Part shown: piece after piece, positions 45,702 through 53,992 of the stretch
Numbering within the stretch: position 1 is the first letter of the stretch
Layout: every line of letters starts with the position of its first letter
Source: Candidatus Cryptobacteroides choladohippi
Lineage (GTDB): Bacteria; Bacteroidota; Bacteroidia; Bacteroidales; UBA932
Length of the DNA: 64,000 nucleotides
NCBI GenBank assembly: GCA_018065985.1
Contig: JAGHSF010000010.1
Span: 1 to 64,000, forward strand
Direction: 5' to 3'
Position numbers and translations under genes: made by a program
Notes under the pieces: generated by a model
The model's database searches: none
What the model was told of the DNA's origin: nothing
Seen by the model: only the letters and a program-made list of their open reading frames with translations

Positions 45702-47045
45702 ATGAGAGATTTCAAAGACATCAGGATCGCCGTGGCCGGAACCGGTTACGTCGGTCTGAGCATAGCGACCCTGCTCAGCCAGCACCACCAGGTGACGGCA
45801 GTGGATGTGGTCCCGGAAAAGGTTGACAAGATCAACAGGCGTATCTCGCCCATTCAGGACGAGTACATCGAGAAGTTCTTTGCCGAGAAGGATCTTATGC
45901 TCACTGCCACCCTTGACGGGGCGGCTGCATACAGGGATGCTGACTTTGTTGTGATTGCGGCTCCCACCAACTATGATCCGCAGAAGAACTTTTTCGATAC
46001 TTCCCATGTTGAAGAGGTGATCGACCTTGTGCTGAGCGTCAACCCTGACGCGGTGATGGTCATCAAGTCTACCATCCCCGTGGGATATACCCGCAGCCTT
46101 TACGTCAAGTATGCCCTTCAGTTCCTGTACAAGCCCGAACTCAAAGGCAGGAAGTTCAACCTTCTGTTCTCTCCCGAGTTCCTGCGCGAGAGCAAGGCTC
46201 TATACGACAATCTCTATCCGTCCAGAATCATCGTTGGATATCCCAAACTGATAAACATCGACGAGAAGACCTTCAATGAAGAGAACGCTGCCATTACTGC
46301 GATAGGCAGTCCCGAGGCAGGGCAGTATGCGCGCATCTTTGCCGCGCTGCTTCAGGAAGGCGCGCTCAAGCCGGATATCGACACCTTGTTCATGGGCGTG
46401 AAGGAGGCTGAGGCCGTGAAGCTCTTCGCGAATACCTACCTTGCCCTGCGCGTCAGCTATTTCAACGAACTCGACACCTACGCAGAGGTCAAGGGCCTTG
46501 ACACCAAGGCGATAATAGACGGCATCGGCCTGGACCCCAGAATCGGCAACCACTACAACAACCCCAGCTTTGGCTATGGCGGATACTGTCTTCCCAAGGA
46601 CACGAAGCAGCTGCTGGCCAATTTCCAGGATGTGCCGGAGAACATGATTACCGCCATTGTGGAGAGCAACCGCACCCGCAAGGACTACATAGCTGACCAG
46701 GTGCTACGCAAGGCCGGCTACTACAGCAGCAACTCGCAGTGGGATGCTCAGGCCGAGCGTCAGGTCACGATCGGCGTGTACCGCCTCACGATGAAGTCCA
46801 ACTCCGACAATTTCCGCCAGAGCAGCATCCAGGGCGTGATGAAGCGCATCAAGGCAAAGGGCGCACAGGTGATTATCTATGAGCCTACGCTACAGGATGG
46901 AGAGCAGTTCTTCGGAAGCAAGGTCGTCAATGATCTTGAGCAGTTCAAGAAACTCAGCGACGCCATCATTGCCAACAGGTACGATGTGTGTCTGGATGAT
47001 GTTGTTGATAAGGTTTACACCAGAGACCTTTTCAGAAGAGACTAG
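45702..47045 (+). CDS. UDP-glucose/UDP-sugar 6-dehydrogenase
   Basis: The 447-residue enzyme oxidises a UDP-sugar to the uronic acid in two NAD-dependent steps. It shows the NAD motif [10 protein letters not shown] (about 11-20), [47 protein letters not shown], and the catalytic Cys in [18 protein letters not shown]-glucose is the most likely substrate; UDP-ManNAc or UDP-GalNAc dehydrogenases are related. It is the last gene of the operon, ending at the strong hairpin at 47070. The ATG at 45702 was preferred to a TTG at 45693. Confidence 0.9.
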   Translation: MRDFKDIRIAVAGTGYVGLSIATLLSQHHQVTAVDVVPEKVDKINRRISPIQDEYIEKFFAEKDLMLTATLDGAAAYRDADFVVIAAPTNYDPQKNFFDTSHVEEVIDLVLSVNPDAVMVIKSTIPVGYTRSLYVKYALQFLYKPELKGRKFNLLFSPEFLRESKALYDNLYPSRIIVGYPKLINIDEKTFNEENAAITAIGSPEAGQYARIFAALLQEGALKPDIDTLFMGVKEAEAVKLFANTYLALRVSYFNELDTYAEVKGLDTKAIIDGIGLDPRIGNHYNNPSFGYGGYCLPKDTKQLLANFQDVPENMITAIVESNRTRKDYIADQVLRKAGYYSSNSQWDAQAERQVTIGVYRLTMKSNSDNFRQSSIQGVMKRIKAKGAQVIIYEPTLQDGEQFFGSKVVNDLEQFKKLSDAIIANRYDVCLDDVVDKVYTRDLFRRD

Positions 47046-47069
47046 TCAGTCAAGTATTGTTCATTCATG

Positions 47070-47104
47070 AACAAGGCCACCGGATTCTGTCCGGTGGCCT
47101 TGTT
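47070..47104. terminator. bidirectional terminator between ugd-like gene and OmpA gene
   Basis: A 15-bp perfect stem (47070-47084 with 47090-47104) with loop TTCTG is followed by T-rich sequence on the plus strand and by T-containing sequence on the minus strand; it serves both convergent genes. Confidence 0.9.
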
Positions 47105-47123
47105 TCAATATTCGGATGGATGT

Positions 47124-48182
47124 CTATTTGATCTGTACGATTGCCACGCTGCCGGGCTGTGACGTTACATTCTGGGCTGCTGAGGGTTTGCCGTCGACGA
47201 TGCGGTCAGCGGCGATGCCTGCAGATGTCAGGATGTCGCGCACGGCATTCTCCCTCTTTTCTGCGATGCCTGCATCGGCGTTTTCAGTGAACTTGTCGCC
47301 GTATGCAAGAATCTCTACCACGGCGCCGGGGTTGCTGAGGAGGTAGGGGACAAGCCCGAGAATCTTGGTCTTGGATGTTTTGCCGATGTTGGCCTCACCC
47401 TTGACGAAGGGTACGCTGACTGAGGATGGCTTGCCGGTCTGGTACTCGACGTATGCGTTCTGGGTTGCCTCGTCCTCGAACATCTGGCTTGCCGCCTGCT
47501 TGGCAGCCTCCTGCCTCATCTTCCCGGCAGCTACCTGCTCTGCAACTTCACGCTGTGCGGCTGCCTTTGCGGCCTGTCTTGCGGCACGTGCCTGGGAGGC
47601 ATTGTACTCCACGATACCGGCCAGTTTCTTTTTCTTTTCCTCTATGCTGTTTGCTTTGGATTTGCCGGCACCGAAAGCAAATACAAGACCGGCCTGGAAT
47701 GAAGGTCTGCCTTTGCCTGCGCAGCAGAGATACTCGTAGGTGCCCTGAGCAAACACACCGATGAAGTGCGTGAACTGGTATTCAATACCGGCACCGGCAC
47801 CAGGTGCAAAGTCCGCCTTGTTTGGCCAAGTCTTGTGGAACTCACCCTTTGCGCGTACGAAAGGATATACATAGAGTCCTGCGAAGATGTTCTGCATATA
47901 TTGGAAACCAGCCGCTGTGGAAACGGAGAAATTGCTGGTGATCTGGTCGGCGCTCAGTTCGAGCCTTGCCCTGAAATAGCTGTTGCGAGGCAGGAATGCA
48001 GGCGCGAAATTATAGTCGCCGAACCCAAACAGATAATTTGCAAGGTAGTCTGAACCATGTCCGTATCCGGCGCCGAAACTTATGGTATGGGCGTAACCGA
48101 CAGGTTGGAATTCCTGGGCGGACGCTGTGAATGCGGACGCAGCGAAGACGGCTGCAAGTGCTGAAAGAATGATTTTTTTCAT
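47124..48182 (-). CDS. OmpA-like outer-membrane protein
   Basis: The 352-residue protein has a signal peptide (MKKIILSALAAVFAASAFTASA), an N-terminal beta-barrel (about 25-190), an Ala/Lys/Gln-rich helical linker (about 195-245) and a C-terminal OmpA-type peptidoglycan-binding domain (about 255-352; ILAYGDKFTENADAGIAEKR, ENAVRDILTSAGI). It links outer membrane and wall. The ATG at 48182 was chosen; a longer frame runs into the promoter. It is monocistronic. Confidence 0.87.
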   Translation of the reverse strand: MKKIILSALAAVFAASAFTASAQEFQPVGYAHTISFGAGYGHGSDYLANYLFGFGDYNFAPAFLPRNSYFRARLELSADQITSNFSVSTAAGFQYMQNIFAGLYVYPFVRAKGEFHKTWPNKADFAPGAGAGIEYQFTHFIGVFAQGTYEYLCCAGKGRPSFQAGLVFAFGAGKSKANSIEEKKKKLAGIVEYNASQARAARQAAKAAAQREVAEQVAAGKMRQEAAKQAASQMFEDEATQNAYVEYQTGKPSSVSVPFVKGEANIGKTSKTKILGLVPYLLSNPGAVVEILAYGDKFTENADAGIAEKRENAVRDILTSAGIAADRIVDGKPSAAQNVTSQPGSVAIVQIK

Positions 48183-48203
48183 AATGTTATCCGTGTATGT
48201 TTT

Positions 48204-48238
48204 CAAAGGTATAAAAATTCCGTCGAAATACAGCCAAA
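48204..48238 (-). promoter_or_regulatory. promoter of the OmpA-like gene
   Basis: TACCTTTG on the minus strand (48204-48211) matches the -7 box; a TTTG at 48235-48238 lies 23 bp upstream, slightly too far. Confidence 0.5.
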
Positions 48239-48336
48239 ATTGTTCGTGCATTCCTTCTTGTATGCCTTTGACGTACTTCCTCTTTCAAATTTGGATTATT
48301 TTTCGTAAAATTACATGATTTTAATGTTTGCATATC

Positions 48337-49557
48337 ATGAAACTTTCAGACCGTTTGTTGTCGCTGTCGCCGTCCGCCACCTTTGCCATGTCGGCAAAAA
48401 GCGCAGAGCTCAAGGCACAGGGAATCGACGTAATCAACATGTCAGTAGGTGAACCGGACTTCGATACGCCCGAATTCATCAAAGACGCCGCCAAGGAATC
48501 CATAGACAGAAACATCACAAGGTATTCGCCTGTCCCGGGCTATGCCGATCTCAAGCAGTCCATCTGCAACAAGCTCAGCAGCGAGAATGGCCTTGATTTC
48601 AAACCTTCTCAGATTGTAGTGTCCAACGGTGCCAAGCAAAGCATCACAAATGCTGTCATGGCGCTTGTCAACCCCGGAGACGAAGTCATCATCCCCGCTC
48701 CGTTCTGGGTCAGCTATCCGCAGATGGTCAAGCTCGCAGGAGGCGTTCCCGTACATGTGACCGCCGGAATCGAGAATGACTTCAAGATTACACCCGAGCA
48801 GCTCGAATCCGCCATCACGCCCCGCACAAGGCTGCTGATCCTTTGCTCGCCCTGCAATCCCACCGGCTCCGTGTACTCGCACGAAGAACTGGAGGCTCTT
48901 GCGGAGGTGCTCCTCAGGCACGAAGACGTGCTGGTGATCTCAGACGAGATCTACGAGCACCTGAACTATATCGGCAGTCATGCCTCTCTGGCATCGGTTC
49001 CCGGAATGAAGGAACGCACCGTGCTGGTGAACGGAGTGTCAAAGGCATATGCGATGACAGGCTGGCGTATTGGCTTCATCGCTGCACCCGAGTGGATTGC
49101 GAAGGGCTGTTCTCTTCTTCAGGGTCAGTACACCAGCGGTCCCTGCTCCATAAGCCAGAAGGCTGCCCAGGCAGCATGGGACGGTGATCAGACCTGTGTG
49201 GAGACCATGCGGCAGGCATTCGAGCGCCGTCGCGACCTGATAGTCCGCCTTGCACGTGAGATCCCCGGCTTGGAAGTGAATGTTCCCCAGGGCGCGTTCT
49301 ATCTGTTCCCCAAGTGTTCCGGCTGCTTCGGAAAGACCGTCTGCCCCTCAACTGACGGTGCAGACTCATGGGCAAGCCGCGTCATTGAGAACTCTACGGA
49401 CTTTGCAATGTTCCTCCTTGAAGATGCGCACGTCGCCACTGTGGGCGGCGATGCCTTCGGCGGCCCCGAGTGCTTCAGGATGTCATTCGCATTGTCTGAC
49501 AAGCTGATAGAGGAGGCTATGCACCGCATCAGGAATTCGGTTGCAAAACTGCGCTAG
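48337..49557 (+). CDS. class I PLP-dependent aminotransferase (aspartate aminotransferase-like)
   Basis: The 406-residue enzyme has the class I fold: INMSVGEPDFDTPEFI near the start, NGAKQSITNAVMAL, PCNPTGSVYS, SDEIYEHLNY and the PLP lysine in NGVSKAYAMTGWRIG. It probably interconverts aspartate and oxaloacetate, but related enzymes use other amino acids. A short, less conserved segment (CFGKTVCPSTDGADSW) makes it slightly longer than relatives I recall. The ATG at 48337 (MKLSDRLLSLSPSATF) fits the family start. The cupin gene follows 12 nt later. Confidence 0.9.
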   Translation: MKLSDRLLSLSPSATFAMSAKSAELKAQGIDVINMSVGEPDFDTPEFIKDAAKESIDRNITRYSPVPGYADLKQSICNKLSSENGLDFKPSQIVVSNGAKQSITNAVMALVNPGDEVIIPAPFWVSYPQMVKLAGGVPVHVTAGIENDFKITPEQLESAITPRTRLLILCSPCNPTGSVYSHEELEALAEVLLRHEDVLVISDEIYEHLNYIGSHASLASVPGMKERTVLVNGVSKAYAMTGWRIGFIAAPEWIAKGCSLLQGQYTSGPCSISQKAAQAAWDGDQTCVETMRQAFERRRDLIVRLAREIPGLEVNVPQGAFYLFPKCSGCFGKTVCPSTDGADSWASRVIENSTDFAMFLLEDAHVATVGGDAFGGPECFRMSFALSDKLIEEAMHRIRNSVAKLR

Positions 49558-49569
49558 CTGGATATTGAC

Positions 49570-50037
49570 ATGATCATCGATACCAGGTTGTTCGACATGC
49601 TTTCGGCTCAGGCGGCTTCATCGCCGAGGCTGCGCATGAACTATGACCTTCGCACTACGCCGGCGGATGGGTCCCAGCGCATGTTGAATGCGCTTGAACC
49701 CGGAACCTGTGTGCCAATCCACCGACACCGGACCACCAGTGAAGTGGTTGTCATGCTGCGCGGGCGGGCGGTTCAGTATTTCTACGACGATGCCGGTGAG
49801 GTGACCCAAGCCGTTCTCATGGTTCCGGCTGGCAGCCTTGCGGATGACGTTCCGTCCGATGCCGGTTCGTGCATTTGCGGCGGCAGGGCTCCGAGTGCTG
49901 TGTGTTCCGCTGTCACCGTCGAACCAGGTCGCTGGCATCGGATTGATCCGCTCGAGAGCGGTACGGTGATCTTCGAGTGCAAGGACGGCGCGTTTGTGCC
50001 CCTTTCCCAGGATGATATACTTGAACAGAACGAATAG
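49570..50037 (+). CDS. WbuC family cupin-fold metalloprotein
   Basis: The 155-residue protein matches WbuC, a small cupin found in O-antigen and capsule regions. It has the cupin core with metal-type histidines (VPIHRHRTTSEVVVMLRG) and the family end GTVIFECKDGAFVP. The reaction is unknown. Its presence near the rhamnose and uronic acid genes fits a surface-polysaccharide role, though it is co-transcribed with the aminotransferase. A terminator follows at 50048. Confidence 0.82.
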   Translation: MIIDTRLFDMLSAQAASSPRLRMNYDLRTTPADGSQRMLNALEPGTCVPIHRHRTTSEVVVMLRGRAVQYFYDDAGEVTQAVLMVPAGSLADDVPSDAGSCICGGRAPSAVCSAVTVEPGRWHRIDPLESGTVIFECKDGAFVPLSQDDILEQNE

Positions 50038-50047
50038 GCATTACTCA

Positions 50048-50077
50048 GCGGACCATCATAGTATGGCCCGCTTTTTT
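50048..50077 (+). terminator. intrinsic terminator after the WbuC gene
   Basis: GCGG-A-CCAT (50048-50056) pairs with ATGG-C-CCGC (50063-50071), with one mismatch, followed by six T residues (50072-50077). The T-run overlaps the -33 element of the next promoter. Confidence 0.85.
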
Positions 50078-50106
50078 GACTTTATTGTATTATTTTCATA
50101 AATTTG
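50075..50106 (+). promoter_or_regulatory. promoter of the small peptide and lipoprotein genes
   Basis: TTTG (50075-50078), 20 bp, TAAATTTG (50099-50106) is an exact consensus match. The leader would be about 62 nt. Confidence 0.75.
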
Positions 50107-50174
50107 ACGAATGATATTGATTACCGCATCTTTATAGCATAAAAACAATTATAACACTTATTATCAACAACAAA

Positions 50175-50321
50175 ATGAAAAACAACAATGTAATTGCGTA
50201 TTCGGCTCCAGAGATGGAGATCGTTGCGTTATCACAGGAAGGTGTGATTTGTTACAGTTTCGGTGATGCCGGAAGACCTGGCGCTCCTTTGTTTGACAAT
50301 AATGATGAGGGAGAGTATTAG
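50175..50321 (+). CDS. 48-residue peptide, Bacteroidales small-protein type
   Basis: A good promoter leads into this 48-codon ORF (starts MKNNNVIAYSAPEMEIVALS). Its layout, a short Lys/Asn start, then APEMEIV, then a hydrophobic VICYS stretch and an acidic Gly/Pro-rich tail ending EGEY, resembles unnamed small proteins that I recall from Bacteroidales genomes. It has no normal signal peptide. The lipoprotein gene starts 1 nt after its stop codon, so the two are translated together. It may be a secreted or modified peptide, or may simply couple translation. Confidence 0.65.
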   Translation: MKNNNVIAYSAPEMEIVALSQEGVICYSFGDAGRPGAPLFDNNDEGEY

Positions 50322-50322
50322 T

Positions 50323-51573
50323 ATGAAAAAGATTATCACTACTGTTGCATTGATTGCAATGTCAATCATGTCCCTGGTTTCTTGTCAGAAGGGGATTGAG
50401 GCTACCAAGGGTGTTGGTACACACAAAGTTCACTTTACAGTTGATCTCGCTGAGGCAACGAAGACAGTTCTTGATGGAAAGACTGTAAACTGGGTTGACA
50501 ACGCAGATGCTGCCCTTTTCCATGTTTTCGAGAATGGAGTAGAAGCCGCTCCAGGAAATCTAGAAGTTGTTTTCGAAGATGGTATCGCTGATGTCATTGC
50601 TGAATTCGAGGATACTGAGGCTACAGAGTGCACTTACACTGCTTTTGTTGCCTCTCATAATTCAAACAACAATCCTTGTGTTCCCAGAGAGCAGACTGCA
50701 ACGGCAACCTCTTACGATCCTTCAGCAGACTTGCTCATTGCCGAGCCTGTGGTTTTCTCAAATAACCAGAATTCTACCGTTGACATAAAGTTCCGTTTTG
50801 CACGTCTCGTTTCAATCAACAAGATGACTCTCAAGGGCATCTTAGCAGGTGAGAAGATCAGCAAGGTTGTACTTAATGGCTCAAGGGCGCTTGTCGGTTC
50901 ATACGATCCTAAGAAAGACTACGCATACACTGGCACAGACAAGCTTTTGACTATCAACACAACAAGCGACGTTGTTTACTTTGTAACTTCAGCAGTTACT
51001 GACGTGACTCCTACAATTGAAGTCACAACTGACAAGGCCGTTTATACCAAGACATTTGCAAAGCCTATCGATTTCGTGGCAAATGAACTTCATTCTTTCA
51101 CTGTCACATTCTCGGAAAAAGACAGAAAGACTGCTGAAACTTCTTATAAACTCGTAACGAGCGTATCTGAACTTGCAGAAGGTGATATCGTCGTACTTGG
51201 TTGTGCAGCAAAAAGTACGGCAGCCGGCATAATGGGCACAACTGCTTACCTGTCTGCTGTTGATGCAACAATCACTGACGGAATCCTGAAGAGTGCAGCC
51301 GCTGTTGAGATTACTCTTGGCAAAGATGGTAACAATTGGACATTGACTTCCTCAGAGGGAGTGATTGGCGCTACAGCCGCTAAGAAGCTTGCAATCGGAA
51401 AGGGAACAAAGACCTGGACTATCGCCATCGCAGATGGTGCAGCAACTGTTGCTTCTACCAATTCTTCTTATGGCCGTTTCCTCTATAATGTCAATAGCCC
51501 CAGGTTCCTTAACTATACATCGGACATTTCAGTGTCAATGCTTCTTCCTGAATTGTACAAGAAGAACAACTGA
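50323..51573 (+). CDS. fimbrillin-like surface lipoprotein (ends at an in-frame TGA)
   Basis: The 416-residue protein has a lipoprotein signal with Cys21 (SIMSLVSCQKG). Residues about 35-285 resemble a fimbrillin-like domain (TKTVLDGKTVNWVDNADAALF). About 295-416 is a second beta domain (YKLVTSVSELAEGDIVVLG, YGRFLYNVNSPRF) of the type often found N-terminal to nucleases in these bacteria. The stop is TGA at 51571-51573, and the same frame continues open to 52692. The DNA here is visibly richer in A/T at third positions than that after the TGA. The protein as it stands may be complete, or the gene may be interrupted. Confidence 0.75.
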   Translation: MKKIITTVALIAMSIMSLVSCQKGIEATKGVGTHKVHFTVDLAEATKTVLDGKTVNWVDNADAALFHVFENGVEAAPGNLEVVFEDGIADVIAEFEDTEATECTYTAFVASHNSNNNPCVPREQTATATSYDPSADLLIAEPVVFSNNQNSTVDIKFRFARLVSINKMTLKGILAGEKISKVVLNGSRALVGSYDPKKDYAYTGTDKLLTINTTSDVVYFVTSAVTDVTPTIEVTTDKAVYTKTFAKPIDFVANELHSFTVTFSEKDRKTAETSYKLVTSVSELAEGDIVVLGCAAKSTAAGIMGTTAYLSAVDATITDGILKSAAAVEITLGKDGNNWTLTSSEGVIGATAAKKLAIGKGTKTWTIAIADGAATVASTNSSYGRFLYNVNSPRFLNYTSDISVSMLLPELYKKNN

Positions 51574-52692
51574 CCAACATCCGGCGGCGGCGCCGGGGGC
51601 GATGAACCCACAGTAACAACCGTCGGAGCTTCAGGTATCTCGCAGACAGGGGCGACCCTGTCTGCCTCTTACACAGGAGCATCCGAAATACCTGCAGAAG
51701 TCAGGTTCGAATACGGTACAAGCAGCAGCAACCTGAGCGCTACGGCTTACTATAACGACGGCGGTTTGTCTTATCCGTCTGGCAGTTACAGTGTTGCAGT
51801 CGCCAGCCTCAATCCGGGCACGACTTATTACTACCGTGCGGTAATTCAGCATGGCACCAAAGACTACTACGGCGAGGTCATGTCATTCCAGACTCAGTCG
51901 GCACAGCAGCCCAGCGATGTGCCCGGCTGGCTCGAACTTCCCTATGTGACCACAGGTGCTGACTTCCATGTCGGCTACCTTGGCAGCGGCAGCACCCGAA
52001 ACTACAGCTATCTGTACGACAAGGCCAACTACACCGCGCTTTGGTCTGCATACCCGCTCACAGGCGAGACAGGCTCTTCAAAGTCGACTTCCTGGAGCTA
52101 CAATCCCGACATTCCCATGGATTGCCAGATTGATGTGAAGAACAGCAGCTATGGTACCAACTACGGCAGCACTGCCTATAACCGCGGCCATCAGGTGCCG
52201 GCAGGTGACAGGACTCAGAATTCCACTGTTCGCAGTCAGGTTTACTATCTGACCAATCAGACACCCCAGCTGGAGGCATTCAACGGGAATATCTGGGCGA
52301 GCCTTGAGAATGCCGTACGCGGACAGGCGACTCAGACCGACACGCTGTATGTGGTCACGGGTGCAAGCTTCCGCAAAGTCGGTGGTAACGAGACCATCAA
52401 GCACCTTACCGGCAATGGCGTGACTCCCGCGAGCATCCCCGTTCCCAATTACTATTGGAAGGTCCTGCTCAAGGTCAAGCGCAACTCTGCCAAGCAGGTA
52501 ACCTCGGCTTCGGCCATAGGCTTCTGGTTCGAGCACAAGACCTACGCAAACGGCAGTTCATACACCGACTACGCAGTCAGCGTCGATCAGATAGAGTCCT
52601 TCACAGGCTTTGACTTCTTTGCGAACCTCCCCGAAAGCTGCGAGGCCTCCTGCGAGACCAACAGCAGCTGGACGAGTTTCACAAACTTCTAG
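51574..52692 (+). pseudogene. FN3-like and DNA/RNA non-specific endonuclease region, in frame after TGA
   Basis: The frame of the lipoprotein continues after TGA for 372 codons. It starts with a Gly-rich linker, then a fibronectin-III-like domain (about 51607-51900; EVRFEYGTSS, LNPGTTYYYRAVIQ), then a NUC1-type nuclease with its catalytic His in AYNRGHQVPAGDR and the following LTNQTPQLEAFNGNIW. There is no ATG before the nuclease and no own signal peptide, so it can be made and exported only as an extension of the lipoprotein. I read it as one gene broken by a nonsense codon, or one read through at low level. TGA is a normal stop elsewhere in the window. Confidence 0.7.
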
Positions 52693-52768
52693 AGTATCAT
52701 AGACTTTTGCAACAGGGTGCGCCTTGTGACGCAAATCTGCGAGCGCTGGCACAAACCGCAAATCAAAT

Positions 52769-52794
52769 AACCTCGGCCATTTTCGGCCGAGGTT
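52769..52794. terminator. hairpin between nuclease and pyrB
   Basis: AACCTCGGCC (52769-52778) pairs perfectly with GGCCGAGGTT (52785-52794); T-rich stretches follow on both strands. It can end both convergent units. Confidence 0.8.
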
Positions 52795-52808
52795 CATTAT
52801 ATTCATGC

Positions 52809-52910
52809 AAACAGACAGCAGAGTGCTGCCAAAGCGGATTCGGGTTCGAGACGAGGCCCGTAGTGGCCGTCGCAGAATCCCGTAGCGTGGCAGCACTCTG
52901 CTGTCTGTTT
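52809..52910. repeat. 102-bp palindromic element with perfect 23-bp arms
   Basis: Positions 52809-52831 and 52888-52910 are perfect reverse complements (23 bp) around 56 nt. The spacer also pairs internally (GGATTC with GAATCC). The right arm overlaps the pyrB stop codon. Each arm holds GAGTGCT/AGCACTC, shared with the element at 56981-57181. It may be a MITE-like or REP-like element, or a very strong 3' hairpin protecting the pyr mRNA. Confidence 0.75.
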
Positions 52911-53985
52911 ATTTCACCTTCGAATCGCAGTAGGCGCACCTCACACCTGAATCGGTTGTGTGGAAGATGCGCTTGATGTTCTCATTGTTGCAGATGCATT
53001 TGGGATTGTGGCAGCTTCGTGCGGAATCCTCGAAGAATTCGGGGTGTTCGGGCATTCCGTGTGAAGGGTCGTTCTTCCACTGTATCAGGCTGTATATCAG
53101 TGCCATGCGGACGAACTTGCCGTTCTCGACCTGTCTGAAGTACGCGGCACGCGGGTCGTCGTCGACTTCGGGCTTGATCTCATTGACGCGGGGCAGGGGA
53201 TGCAGCACGGCCATCTTCTCCTTTGCAAGGGCCATCTTCTCTTTGTCGAGCACGAAACTGTCCTTTACATGCTCGAATTCATCCAGGTCAAGGAAACGTT
53301 CCTGCTGCACGCGTGTCATGTAAAGCACGTCGAGCTCGGGCATCACCTCTTCTATGGTGTGGACCTCGCGGTAGTTGACGCCCTGCTTGTCGCATACGTC
53401 GCTCTTGATGTAATCGGGCAGACGGAGTTCGTCGGGTGCTATAAGTATTACTTTCACGCCGTTGTAGCGCGAGAGCGCCTTGATCAGTGAATGCACGGTA
53501 CGGCCGAACTTCAGGTCGCCGCAGAATCCTATGGTGATGCCGTCGATGTGGCCGAGCTCCCTCTTTATGGTAAGGAGGTCGGTCAGGGTCTGTGTGGGAT
53601 GGGCGTGCGATCCGTCGCCGGCATTGATGATAGGCACCTTCGAAACAGTTGAAGCGATGTAGGGTGCGCCTTCGAGCGGGTGACGCATGGCTATCACATC
53701 CACGAAGTTGCCCACTACGCGGACGGTGTCTTCAACGGTCTCGCCCTTGCTCACCGACGTATTCTTGGCGTCGGAGAATCCAAGCACGTTGCCGCCCAGC
53801 TCCATCATTGCGGCGGTGAAGCTCAGGCGCGTGCGGGTGCTGGGTTCGTAAAAGAGGGTTCCCAGCTTGTGGTAGCGCAGACTGTCGCGGTATTTCTCGC
53901 GGTTGGCTATGATGTCCTCGCCCAGGGCGATGATCTGGTCGGTCTCCTGTTTGGTGAGGTCGGTAGGGTCGATTAGGTGTTTCAT
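52909..53985 (-). CDS. pyrB: aspartate carbamoyltransferase with fused PyrI-like zinc module
   Basis: The 358-residue enzyme joins carbamoyl phosphate and aspartate. Residues 1-305 are a normal catalytic chain: carbamoyl-phosphate site YEPSTRTRLSF (46-56), MRHPLEG, GDGSHAHPTQTL, HPLPRVNEI. After about 310 comes an extra tail with Cys325, Cys330, Cys350 and Cys353 (CHNPKCIC ... CAYC), like the zinc domain of the regulatory chain PyrI. The allosteric part of PyrI is absent and there is no separate pyrI here. I took the ATG at 53985 (MKHLIDPTDL); longer starts overlap pyrE. It is the last gene of the operon. Confidence 0.93.
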   Translation of the reverse strand: MKHLIDPTDLTKQETDQIIALGEDIIANREKYRDSLRYHKLGTLFYEPSTRTRLSFTAAMMELGGNVLGFSDAKNTSVSKGETVEDTVRVVGNFVDVIAMRHPLEGAPYIASTVSKVPIINAGDGSHAHPTQTLTDLLTIKRELGHIDGITIGFCGDLKFGRTVHSLIKALSRYNGVKVILIAPDELRLPDYIKSDVCDKQGVNYREVHTIEEVMPELDVLYMTRVQQERFLDLDEFEHVKDSFVLDKEKMALAKEKMAVLHPLPRVNEIKPEVDDDPRAAYFRQVENGKFVRMALIYSLIQWKNDPSHGMPEHPEFFEDSARSCHNPKCICNNENIKRIFHTTDSGVRCAYCDSKVK

Positions 53986-53992
53986 GCTGATT

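Noticed and set aside
49330..49375. Extra segment in the aminotransferase with short inverted repeats (ACCGTC/GACGGT, GTCTGC/GCAGAC)
   Set aside because: Six-base repeats are expected by chance and only a few residues are extra.
51571..51573. TGA read as tryptophan or glycine (changed genetic code)
   Set aside because: TGA ends many intact genes in the window, for example rmlA, carA-upstream pyrC and the fucosidase.
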